A stretch of DNA of 64,000 nt from Diphasiastrum complanatum (taxonomy: Eukaryota; Streptophyta; Lycopodiopsida; Lycopodiales; Lycopodiaceae): positions 16,974,309 through 17,038,308 of the forward strand of contig CM055110.1 in assembly GCA_029204225.1 (NCBI GenBank). The letters are read 5' to 3'. Below are positions 12,397 to 23,600 of the stretch, piece after piece (position 1 is the stretch's first letter; every line of letters begins with the position of its first letter). Both the position numbers and the translations under genes were made by a program. The notes below the pieces were generated by a model that saw nothing but the letters and a program-made list of their open reading frames with translations, was not told the DNA's origin and made no database searches.

Positions 12397-14389
12397 CTAC
12401 TTGGTTGGGTGGTTGCTCCATAGTATGTTTGCATTACTAGGAATATCGAGTACAACTAGATCTACAAAAAACTTCAGGCCTCCTAGTTTGATCAGCACTT
12501 GCGAAAGGAAACTGGTAGGTCGGACCACACTTTGATCAGCCATCCTAAGCTGACAAGTGGGTTTGATAAGTTTGTCTCTCATATTCTATTCTAACATGAG
12601 GGATGTGGAAATGATGTTAATGCCAGAACCACCATCTAGAACAGCTAGCAGTTCGCGAGATTGGTGATGGGTAGCTAGAATCTTGATGTTGCCCCACTCA
12701 TTGAGTGGATTTGTGAGGTGTAATGACATTTCGGGCAACTCATTAGGGGTGGCGGTGTCAGTGGATTGGATTTGGTGTTTCCATTTTCCAACATGCTTCC
12801 AGAGAACATGGAAAGGGATAGTCACATTAGCTTGCAATAAACCCCCCCAGACTTCAGTGCCTTCAAGGGATTTGGTTTCAAAAGGCTTGTGAGGTACTTT
12901 GTGGGAGGTGGAAGATTATTGGTCTACATTGCGAATTTGCTGGCAATACTGATGACGCAGTTGAATTTCTTCAGATGGGTGAGGATAAACAATAGGTGTC
13001 GAGTCTTCACCTGGAGGTACATTTTGCTGGGTGCAACAGTAGGGGCTTGGCGTTGGGTTTGTGCACAAGTTAAGGCCCATGTTAGATGAGTTTCAACTGG
13101 CAATGTTTCTACTTGCACAGAATAGACATGATCAGTTGGTTTAGATTGGAATGGACAATCCTTCATGTAGTGTTCAATGTCACAATTTTCACAAGCTGGT
13201 GGGAAGCAAAGTTTATCTGGACAATGAATACTTGGGTGTTTACTTGTGCAGATAAAACATCCTCGTATTGCTGGAAGTTGATGCATGGCAAACACAGCTT
13301 GGTTAGGATCGTAGGTTTGGGCATTGGGGTCAACCACTTGAGCATTAGGATCATATGTATAATAAACAACTGTCTCAGTGGTGTACTTCAGTTGAGTAGT
13401 GTCTTCCACATAATAAGTTGTTGGGTCGATGATATGATCAAGATAGTGGACAACTTGGTGTGGAGCGGGTTGGTTGCCAACAAACTATTGACGTGGTTGG
13501 TACTGATTTGGTGCAGTTGGTTGTGGTTGGTATGCCCCTAGTCATGGAATGGACTGTTGTGGAGGGTAGGGGCGGTATGCTCGATACATGGGTCTGGGTA
13601 CTGATGGAAAATGATTTTGTAGTTGAGCAGTGTGATGCTGTGAGCAGATCGGACACCAGACATTCTCTCTTGCTGGAAAAGATTTTTCAGCAATAACTTT
13701 TATGGTGGTTTGAAAATCAACAGTGAGTTTATCCATATGAGTTTGTTGAGCTTTCTGTCAGGTGTCCATTTGATGCAGAAGTTTGGAAGATTGGGTGGTA
13801 TTTTCATGCTTCAGGTGGTTAAGACGTTTAGGATTCTTAGATTTCTTTTCATGATTATCAAAGTCAATATTAGAACCTTCGTCTTCTTCATAGATAGTAT
13901 TAGTCATTACGTGTTTAAGTTGATCATAAAAGTCAACTGGTTTTAATTCACGGCGGATGTTTTTAGGCAGTCCAACCAAGAACAATTTGATGGCCATACG
14001 TTCGGTGATATTTTTGTCAACACATTCTACTTTGAGACATTTAAAACGTTCCATGTAGTTTCGAACTGACTCTTTGCGACACATCTTGAATGGGCTCTGA
14101 GTCAGTTTCGATAGTTTGAAACGCTTGATGAGGACGTCTTTGAAGGTAGTCCAGGAAGCAAGATCAGGAGCTTCAAAGTTGAGATACCACTCTTTGGATG
14201 TTCCATAAAGTACCATTGGGAAAAGTCAGAGCTTTTGGGTTCAGAGGTATCTCCCTAGAAACGGCATGCATTAATCTAAGTGGATTAGATTCTCCATCGT
14301 ACTTTGGTGCATCGATACGTGGAATCCTGTGTTCTAGTTGTGGAGGAATCAAATTGGAAGATTCAATCTTGAGACATGATGCAGTATGA
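12397..14389 (-). pseudogene. Athila/Tat-like gypsy gag-protease remnant
   Basis: Minus strand, in order. Gag core at 14,389-13,758 (PRIDAPKYDGESNPLR; GTSKEWYLNFEAP; LASWTTFKDVLIKRF), with one frameshift near 14,215. A linker with one partial knuckle (WCPICSQHH) at about 13,650. Two knuckles of variant spacing C-x2-C-x3-H-x4-C at about 13,250 and 13,190. Then a retropepsin at 12,640-12,400 with VLDGGSGINIIS in place of the usual active-site block, and a downstream LRMADQSVV / GGLKFFVDLVVLDIP stretch. RT and integrase are absent; the sequence runs into the decayed plus-strand gypsy. Several stops and shifts make it non-functional. Confidence 0.8.
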
Positions 14390-15232
14390 GGAGCAGAGTA
14401 ACAGTATAGATGACTAGGGTAATATTGTACTTGGCCAAAAAGTCAAAAAGGGCAGTTTTTTTGCAGAATGGAGGATTTCGGACAAAAATTGAACTTTTGT
14501 GCTGTAACAAAATTTGTGGACAGGCCTAGAAATCGTGGACAGTAAGATAAATCCAACTATAGTACTCGCGAATTCTAACAGGGGGTGCTTTTTGTCAAAA
14601 TACTGATGTTTGATATTTTTTTGGAAATTTTCTTAAGGATAGAATTCCCAGAGGGTATAGAGAAATTGTGCTCACTGTGGATGATTTTGCGGTATGACTG
14701 GTGATTTCTAATACTGAGGTTTTATTGATAGACAAGGGAATGGTGAAAAAAAAGTGAGTTTCTGACAGAAAACAGACAAAATCTCAGAGAGAGAATTTGT
14801 AGAGCTGTTGGAGGACTAATCTTTGATAGATCTAGCCTCAGTAAAGCCGACGAATTCTAAGACCAAGATTTGGGTGGAAAACAATGGATTTTGACAATAT
14901 ATCAGTGTGTTTTCAGAGAATCTGAACAAGGTCAGAATTTGTGGAGGTGATAAAATGGAAGATCAGTGTCTGTTATGGCTATAGACAGATCGACGAATTC
15001 TAGTATACCTATTGGTTGAAAAAATGTCACTTGGGTCACTTCTTTCAAAGAAAATGCCCAAGTTGACACTTTTGTTGCTTCCCCTCGGCTTGATAGGTTG
15101 CTCCACAGCTCGTTTAGGTCCTGAAGAGAAGGCTCGTGTTGTGGTTGGAAGATAAAAAGCAAGCAAGCATACACACAAACACGAAAGCGAAAAAACAAAA
15201 GGAAAAGAAGCTAGGTAGAAAAAGCTTAAAAA
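14390..15232 (-). other. Leader and gag N-terminus of the Athila/Tat-like element
   Basis: Lies between the primer-binding site and recognisable gag. No long frame and no other feature seen. Confidence 0.45.
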
Positions 15233-15248
15233 GCGGCAACGACACCAA
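15233..15248 (-). other. Primer-binding site of Athila/Tat type
   Basis: Minus strand reads TTGGTGTCGTTGCCGC. It resembles the TGGCGCCGTTGCCG site used by plant Athila/Tat elements, with C-to-T changes. The preceding minus-strand bases CTTCCAACA make a proper LTR end. Orientation agrees with the gag-protease remnant. Confidence 0.65.
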
Positions 15249-17240
15249 TGTTGGAAGTATTTCTAGTTCATGTGATGGCTAGATCTACTCACGGTGTGGT
15301 ATAGTATAGAGAGGATCGTCCACCTTTTAATAACCTACCAAAATCTTAAGGCTTTCCCAACTAGTGCCGCAAACTAGTGCCCGCCGGAACTGTGATAAAA
15401 CTAACTAAGATAACAAGCAATAAAATCCTTGCTAAGGCTTACCCAACTAGCAAGTTCACTAAGCTAGATTCTAATTCAACACCCAGAAGGGAGATAGAAA
15501 TAATAGATTGCGGCTAACTAAATAATCAACGAACAAATACATGCCACAATACACACCAATGAGAAGGAGGCAAGAGGACGCCCGAGCACCTTCCCTCAAG
15601 CTATGCACCTTCCCAAAGGGGACACAAATGAATAGAATGATAGTCTAAAAAATAGAGAGCAAGATAGTTTAATCTCAAAAGTGTCGTGTACATGGAAAAT
15701 ACCTCTCCTTTTATAGCAAGGAGGGTCTTCCATAAGTATTCACTAACTTTTGGGATTAATTTAAAACTAGCCATTCTAGAACTTCAGATAACTCAAGACA
15801 AATATTTCTAAGCTTATCACCAAGACTCACGATTTCATTTGTGACATACTTGCATCTATTGCACATGAATGCGACTTTCATGTTGTCCAAGTGCAAACTC
15901 ACATTTTGTCTGTGTCTAATTCGCAGTTGATTTTATTTTTTCATATGAGGGGATTCGCACCCTTGGGATGTTGTTGTTGTTGATGGACCTCCTTCGCCAT
16001 GCTTCAATTATCCAAGGTGCTACTAGTTCTCATGCAGCTCAAGATAAAGAGCGAGATTATTCACATCGCACTCTTGGAGAAGACTTTATTTTTTTTGTCT
16101 TGGACTTATGGGTGCCTGCATAAGAAATTCGATGATTTTCTATCAACTTGTGTAGGATTTGCAAGGAAACTCAAGGACATGATGCATCATCTTTATCTAT
16201 TGTTACATCCTATTATCATCAACAAGTTTCTACGTGACTTTACAATGAATTCAAGCACTTGAAATACTTCGACATGTTGTAGTTGTGGAAACGACTGCTT
16301 CATAACTTCCTGCACTACCTAAACTTGCAATTATCTTAGCTAGTGACTTATGTCAAAAAGCAGTAGGCTTTCAATAGCTACTTTGTGAGATTTTTGCTTT
16401 GTTATAGTTGATGTACGATGTCTCAATTTTCCTTATGGCCTTTATACTTTCTACATGCATTCCTTTGTACTCCAATGGGTTTTCCCATCTTTTATTACTG
16501 AAAATAGGAAGTTTCTCTTTTGAACAAGCTCACCAAAGTAGACACTCTATCTCACAAGGAATTGGAAGATATTGACACCTAGAGATTGCCTACTTTGATC
16601 TCACTCAAGTTGTAAACTCAAAATTGGACTCCTCACTATTCCACACACTTTAGTGGGATCTCAACTTGACCCTCACACTTTCACAAAGAAAGATTGACTA
16701 GAATCAATTTGAGTTTCATACACTTTCTTGCCAATTTGACACATAGAATGAGGATTTTTGACTTGTACAACCACTCAAAAGATCTCCTTTCCTCCCAAAG
16801 CTATGATCTCAGATTAGGCCTACAAAAACACGTTTTGACACCTAAATGATAGATCAAAACACCAGATTCGATGACCCAAACACAAATCTACCAATAGATT
16901 TGAAAATCTTGTAGCTTTGTCCACACTTAGCACAAGAAAAATCACCAAAATCTCAATACATGCTAATTTGCGACTAACTCAAAGAAATGGCCTCCTTTCT
17001 AGTCCTACACACTTCCACACGTGTGAGGAAGACACCTAAGAAACAATGATTGATCCCAAATTTCCAATGCTACACTTGTTATAAACTCACCACTCCAAAA
17101 CTAGCTTTTTTATCTCAAAACGTGCTAGTTTGGGACTCTACTTTGGATCAAACACTCAACCTCTTGGTCAAGGCTTCAATACCATGTGAAATTAATGAAT
17201 TTTAGGACGTGAAGCAGACCTAATCAATCCACAAGAGGGA
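15249..17240 (-). repeat. 5' LTR of the Athila/Tat-like element, with other debris
   Basis: On the plus strand it begins TGTTGGAAG, the inverted LTR end. The far boundary is not visible. Within it, 16,000-16,380 has a short plus-strand run in shifting frames (SHAAQDKERDYSHRTLGED, SIVTSYYHQQVST) that looks like a decayed coding piece I do not recognise. CCACACGTGTGAGG lies at about 17,020. Confidence 0.4.
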
Positions 17241-17269
17241 TTGGAAGCATTGCTATCATCATTTCCATC

Positions 17270-17720
17270 ATTAAATGCAAGATAGTAATAACAAGCAAGA
17301 CCAATCAAGATGTAAGTGTAAATTGATCAAAGAGGATTCACTCGCATGCATTTCAGATTGTTGTACAAAATCAGACATAAATGCATTGGACACTACAAAT
17401 TGCATGCAAGAGAGAGATCTAGACAGCTCGAATGAAAAATTCTCATTTCTCCTTGAAATTGTATGTATATAATGAGCTTCAAAATAGGTATATGCATAAA
17501 GCATGAGATTCGTGCTGATCTGACCTGTTTCACACATGTGATACAATCTTGTGACTTGTCCTTTGCCCCCTCCTAAAGTCTCATACCAATATATAGCCAT
17601 CCAATCAAATTGCACCAACTCAAAAAGTCTAGATTTGAGGAAAATCGATTCTAACTTGAAAAACTTGACTATTGGCCTTTGAGATTATGTACTAGCCAAC
17701 CTAGGCCTATCTTTCACGCA
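17270..17720 (+). repeat. Dispersed repeat shared with 49.2-49.5 kb
   Basis: Blocks in common with 49,200-49,460: GAGCTTCAAAATAGG / GAGCTCCAAAAAGGA, TTTCACACATG, GCCATCCAATCAAATTGCA. The order and spacing agree. Related text also occurs near 56,900-57,100. Probably an LTR family whose ends I could not define. Confidence 0.5.
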
Positions 17721-19130
17721 TGGGAACAGTCTCCATAGGTGTGAAATTACTCTATTTACATAATATATAGTTTTATTCAAGCTAGTATTTTATTTTTTCA
17801 CAAACTTGATCTAAATTGATCATTTTCCTTCATTGTTAAAGGAGCTTATGTTTCCTAGATGCAATTTTCTAACATCATTGGCTTTATGTGGGACTTTAGT
17901 CCCCATTGCTAGTCAAGTGTTGACTAGCACCAAGTTCATGTACTAGCTGTCACTTTTGTTTTTTTTTCTTGGAGTTTTGTCATGAATAGATATGGTTCAA
18001 TATCATTTATGGAAGTTTTTGAGACATGTGCTTGGGTTTTTTTTTTTTTTTTTTTCCCGATTCTTATTGAAGATCCTTTTCGTGCATTCTTTTCTATCAT
18101 GGCCATACTTTCTGCAATATTTACTAAAGAGTCTACTGGATTTCAGGTTTTGCCACTTGTACTTATGACTTTGCAACTTATATTTTTTCTTGGATTGATC
18201 CAAAGCACTTGAGACGTGGAACGGAAAAACTTTTTGTTTTTGAAAAACAATGGCAATAATTTGTCATATCCTTGGTCAATAATTTTGTTTCCTTTAATCT
18301 CTTCTTGGAATAGCATTGAAATTAACTTCTAAATGGTTAAATCTTAGTTGGGCAACTTCACATAATAAATACGTCGCTAATTTTTTTTTTATTAATCTCT
18401 TCTTAAAATAACATTAAGGTTAAGTTCTAAATGGTTAAATCTTAGTTGGACAACTTCACATAATAAATGCCTCTAAAGTAACTTAATGCACATTACTACT
18501 CTCTAATCTACTTATACCACATAGGGACACAACATGACTGAAAATAAGACACATCAAACTAGCACATGATCATATAATCTTGGATGTCTATTTTCATACT
18601 TGGCCAAAATATGAAACTCTAGCTCTAATAGATGTTTCTAAGAAAATGACTTTCTCATCAATAAGTCAATGAAATGCGAGGATAAATTGAGCCATTCTTG
18701 TGAGTCTGTCAACTACAATTAAGATCGTAGTATGTTGTTGTTGTGTATGTGGCAAGTGCAAAATAAGGCCATATTACATCTCCCTAATAGAACACCATGC
18801 ATACAACTTGAATCAAAGTGCAAACCTCAAGATGAGAAAAATTTTCCAAGAGCTAATATTGTCATGAAAACATATTAGCTATTTGTGTAATTAGTTCAAT
18901 CACATTTATTCTCACATATTTTGAAAAATGATAAATATCATCCTTATATGACAAGGGCTTTGCAGGAATATACAATATCCAACAACATTCTTGTTTTATG
19001 CATTTGTTCTCTTTCAAACTTAGAGTCTAATGGGAGACATTTTAATTTGAATTCAAGACTTACAAACACATTATTGGCTGGAACATAAGATATAATTGCA
19101 TCAACACGTGCTCTAACTATGCCTTTCATT
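17721..19130. other. Non-coding, with one degraded zinc-knuckle trace
   Basis: On the minus strand, 18,203-18,003 reads SKYCRKYGHDRKEC, a retroelement CCHC knuckle whose first Cys is Ser, in a Lys-rich context. It could come from a LINE or LTR gag. The rest has no coding signal. Near 18,310 and 18,420 a segment of about 60 bases (AAGTTCTAAATGGTTAAATCTTAG type) is tandemly duplicated. Confidence 0.35.
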
Positions 19131-19140
19131 ATTATCATAT

Positions 19141-19231
19141 TAATGGAGTTGGCTCCGTTGGTTACCTTGGCGGGGGCCAAAGTTTCTTTGGTCCCAAGTT
19201 CGAGGCACCCCTTTGGAAACCAACAACAATT
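19141..19231 (+). mobile_element. SINE copy, diverged
   Basis: Contains GAGTTGGCTCCGTTGGTTA (A-box region), AAGTTTCTTTGGTC and GTTCGAGGCACCCCTTTGGAAACCAA, aligning with the copy at 54,695. It carries a different middle segment (CTTGGCGGGGGCC). Target-site duplication not clear. Confidence 0.6.
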
Positions 19232-19701
19232 ATTAGTATATTCAGTATGCACATTTCTAAGAGCGAACTTGCAAAAAAGACCAACTTATTTTATGCCTTA
19301 ATATCAACTCGGGTGCTCCCTTGACAATAACTTGAAAGAAACCCCAATTTGGATCTCAAGGTGTATTAAAATGATTGCAATTGTATAACATGTCTTCAAC
19401 ATCTTATTAGCATAAGCTATGCCTTTAGCAATTAGAACCTAAAACAAATACGATTGTTTTTGTGGACTATATGATACCATATATACATAATATGTACCTT
19501 TTCGTCAAAAGCATTGCATTCCGTACAAATAGGAGTTATTAATTTGAGTACTATTAAAAAAAAACTAATGCTACAAGAAAAAACTTATTATCTATCGATG
19601 AATGTGTAGAAATACACACACATAAGATAATACATAATTTAACTATATACAATAGAATTTAATAGTAAATTTCGAGCATCCCAACGTCATTCCCTACTTT
19701 T

Positions 19702-19802
19702 AACCAATCAGGGTTGGCTGGGTTTTGTTAGCTTCACATCCAAAGTTAGCTTGGTTAGTTTCTTTGGTCTCAGGTTCAAGCCTCCCCTTGGAAACTAAGA
19801 AG
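19702..19802 (+). mobile_element. SINE copy 1 of a tandem pair
   Basis: Same family, with GGGTTGGCTGGGTTTTGTTAG, CATCCAAAG, TTTCTTTGGTCTCAGGTTCAAGCC and CTTGGAAACTAAGAAG. An internal duplication of about 15 bases makes it longer than the others. It is preceded by CATTCCCTACTTTT (19,688-19,701) and followed by CATTCCGTACTTTT (19,803-19,816). Confidence 0.75.
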
Positions 19803-19816
19803 CATTCCGTACTTTT

Positions 19817-19903
19817 AACCCAACAGGGTTGGCTCAGCTGGTAAGCTTGACATCCAAAGTCTCTTTGGTCCCAAATCCGAGCCTCCCCTAGGAAATCAAG
19901 AAG
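19817..19903 (+). mobile_element. SINE copy 2 of a tandem pair
   Basis: GGGTTGGCTCAGCTGGTAAG gives a good A box; the B box is damaged (AAATCCGAGCC). It is followed by a third CATTCCCTACTTTT (19,904-19,917). The same 14-base duplication thus brackets and separates both copies. Confidence 0.75.
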
Positions 19904-19917
19904 CATTCCCTACTTTT

Positions 19918-20665
19918 CCCTGATTAGAAGATAATTGAAAAAAATTCCAAAAAGTAATATAAATATTGTGTCTTGTTTCGAGATGAAACATGTCTCAGAA
20001 CAGGCAACTATAAATAAGACATACTTTACAGGATGGTAACAATAGTTGCTACTAGAATATAAGTATGGATGCAACATGAAAGGTGGCAATTTGGAGACCA
20101 ATTACGTTCTCACATGGGTAGATTATACAAAAGAAATTGGACCAATTTGCCGTGAGCTTTTGCATTGTCATGGAAAAAAGCATATCCATGGTTCGAAAGA
20201 AAATATACATTCATTAAAATATTCCACAAGGGAGGTATGAATCCTCCAGTTTCTTTCTAAATTCAAACACTCTGCATAGGGATAATACATCCTCTGTTTT
20301 CTACAAAACTACAAAGCAACCCAGCAATAAATAGCATTTGATGATGCAATCAGTTCTATCTAGTCTATCTATGGCACTAGACAATGGAAGCTCTTGGCCT
20401 TCAAAGGGCCACTCAAATTGCTTTTATAAGCAGATCAAAATCTCCAAGTGCCTTTCATCAATGTTCTTGCATATGATAGAAAGACCATGTGAAAATTTGG
20501 TGAGCTAAAACTGGAGGCCACAGGACATGAATACAAACTGGTAACTTCTATTTCAGAAATCTCTCTGAGCAAATTTCTGAGAAGCTATGAAGCTTATGAT
20601 TGCCTCCAAGAATGAAAGAATGACAAACCAGTATGAGAAATGTTGAATCTTTTACATCATTGCAC
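19918..20665. other. 3' flank of the copper ATPase gene
   Basis: Probably the 3' UTR and downstream sequence of the gene ending at 20,666. No canonical AATAAA is seen on the minus strand close to the stop codon. No other coding signal. Confidence 0.45.
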
Positions 20666-23600
20666 TTATAAACATTCAATATTTATCAAGTCAGTGAGCC
20701 GAGGTTTTTGGTACATCCGCAACATTAGTGAAGAACATACAACACTGACGGAGGAAAATGCCATGGCTGCTCCAGCCACCCAGGGTGGTAACTTTAAAGC
20801 TAGAGTAGGATACAGAATGCCAGCAGCAACAGGGATGGCAAGGATGTTATATCCCATTGCAAATACATAGTTCAAACGAATTCTGGCAAAAGCTTTTCGT
20901 GACAAATCGATTGCTGTTATTACATCTTCAAGGCTACTCCTCATCAGTACGTAATCGGCAGCCTCAATTGCAATGTCAGTACCTGCACCAATTGCCATCC
21001 CAACATCTGCTGCTGCCAAGGCTGGAGAGTCATTAATTCCATCCCCTACCATAGCTACCACAGTACCATTTGCTTGAATGGAACGGATAACTTCTGCTTT
21101 GCCTCCAGGTGAAACTTCTGCCTTAAACTCTTCAATACCAGACTGTGTACAGGGACGTGGGCCATCAAATTGCAACATATTAGTCACAAACTCCAAATGG
21201 AACGACATAACTAGATAGCATAATTGAAGTAAAAAGTGCAGATACATACATATATACATTGGCAATAACACTTCAATACCTCTTTCCCAACAGCTTGTGC
21301 TGTGTTCCAATTGTCACCAGTGACCATGATAGATCGGACTCCCATTTTCTTCAGACCAGCAACAACAAGAGCTGCTTCACGTTTTAAAGGATCTGCAATC
21401 GCCAGAATACCTGCTAAGGCACCATCAATAGCAACCAAAATCCCTGTTCTTGCCTGCTGTTCAACATGCTGCAAATGCCCTTCTGCAGAAAGAGGGATCT
21501 CCACAACTGCTTCATGTATCAGCTTTCGATTTCCCACCTAAAGACAACCACACAAGTGATCATCCCAAGCTTTTACAATTTTCCTACCAAGGGAGGGATG
21601 AATCAAATCAAGCTATGAAACTCCTATTGTTTAAAGGTTTCGGTTCATAAGGTGCACTGGGTACTACTGCATTCAAAAGTGTGCCATCGAGTGGTTACTT
21701 AGGCAGTCGTCGTGGTCACACAGTTTTACTGGCAAATTGGTCACGGTAAATTTTTTTAGAGCTAGCAAATTGAATTCCCTTCATAGCTGGAAGGTCAACC
21801 CCATTGCATCTCTTGATGTACGTCGCTATTTTAATAATAAAGTTGTGACAAGATAAAATAAAATTTAGTTGGCAGTGGTTGCACTGCGTTTCTAAAACGC
21901 GTTTCTGGATTCTGGCGCGTTTCTGGCTGCAAAATGGGGGCAAAACTTTTTATCACGTTTCTATGCCAGAAACGTGTTTATGAGAAACACGGTTTCAGAA
22001 ACACGTTTCTGTGCAACTATTCAATAAATACTTCAGCCATCAGGATTGTCTGTCACTGAGGTCTTTGGGGAAATAAGTACCGTAACTGATGATCAACGAT
22101 GTAAAGGTAAAATAAGTATCTAGACAAATGGCCCCACTTTTTCATAGCAGATAAGATGGCCAATATTGAGTTTTGTAATGAGAATCTCATAAGAGCAAAG
22201 CCTTCTGAACTCATAAGCAAAACCTCCCCATTCTTAACGTAAGCACCTAGGCATCAATGTCCACAATCAAATTAGAAAGAAAAAGAGCAAGTGATCAGTG
22301 ATGTAGCCAAAAGGATCTTGAGATGGTCCACCACTGCCAGTCCAAGCTCCATAATATCACCGCTTTTTGTAATATGGTGGTGGGAGAAATGCAATGTTAC
22401 AAAAAAAAAGAAATAGACTCTCACAAAGGTGCTGCTAAGACCACAAACCATTGTTTTGAGAAATATTTTCGACCCGGGAACCACAAACACCCTTTGTGAA
22501 TGGGAGTGCTTGTACATGTCCATCTTATCCATCCACTGAAAAAGTTCGTCTGAGGAGGAAGGGATCATGAAAGTAGATGGAGTAAAAGGCACAATGCTCA
22601 ATGAACATTTGAATGAGTAACAGTGGTAACCAGATACTTGGAACAGTCAGGAATCAACTTTGGTGTGGTAACTAGATTCTACAACTGGATCTTGAGATCA
22701 GTATGACGTGCTCAATCAACAACCTAAAGACATTCTGGTTCACTTTTTTTGGCTAGTATCATGTACTCAATATTAGCAAAGATCTACTCGGACTATTTGA
22801 AATAAAAATATCCTGCTGTTATAGATCTGCACATAACAACATTTGTGCTTAAAATATAACAACAATGTCAAAGTCAATCAGTGAATAACAACAGTTCTTA
22901 CCAGAATGTCATGGCCGTTTACTTGGCATTTTATTCCCTTGCCAGGAATGGCTTCAAAGTTTGAAACTTTCTGAAGCCAACTTGTGTCCAGGATAGCCTT
23001 TGATGTAGGAGTTTTAGGAGTTGGAGGTCCTCCAAATACCAAAAAGTGATGAGCATATTCAACCACAGCTCTGGCCAAGGGATGCTCGCTTCCAGCCTGC
23101 TTCATTATTTAGAAATTCTATCAGATAGGCCACTGATGTGGCAACTCAAACAAAAGGACTCAGCATTCCTAATGTAAACAAACAGGCTAAATTACCTACA
23201 GCACCAAAACTGCCACTTACATCAACCAGAAAAAGGAATAAGAGTTTAGGATGGACCTTTTACCAAAGATACATCTAATATAGGCTGAAATGACACACCA
23301 AGTAGGTATTACCATAGGGACAGAAAACTACCAGATGATAAAGCAATGTTCACTAAAACAGAAATTAGCTGAACTGAACCTCCAAGATCATAACACAGCA
23401 TGTATACATCACAAAAACCAAGAGGGCATTGTTTTTGTAGCATAGCTGCATACTGCTTACTACTCTAGAGTCAAACAAGGAATAGATTATCTTCTAAGCT
23501 CCACCTTTCACACGAGATGGACTCTCTGCATATGTAAGCATAGCCAGAAATAGTGCATACTCGGATTCTAATGGGCTGGACAACTGGATGTACATGAGCA

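Noticed and set aside
12206-13946. Plus-strand hydrophobic Trp/Cys-rich frames
   Set aside because: They lie antisense to the gag-protease remnant and have no homology of their own.
15999-16262. 87-codon plus-strand frame
   Set aside because: The better protein-like reading needs several frame changes; treated as decayed debris of unknown origin.
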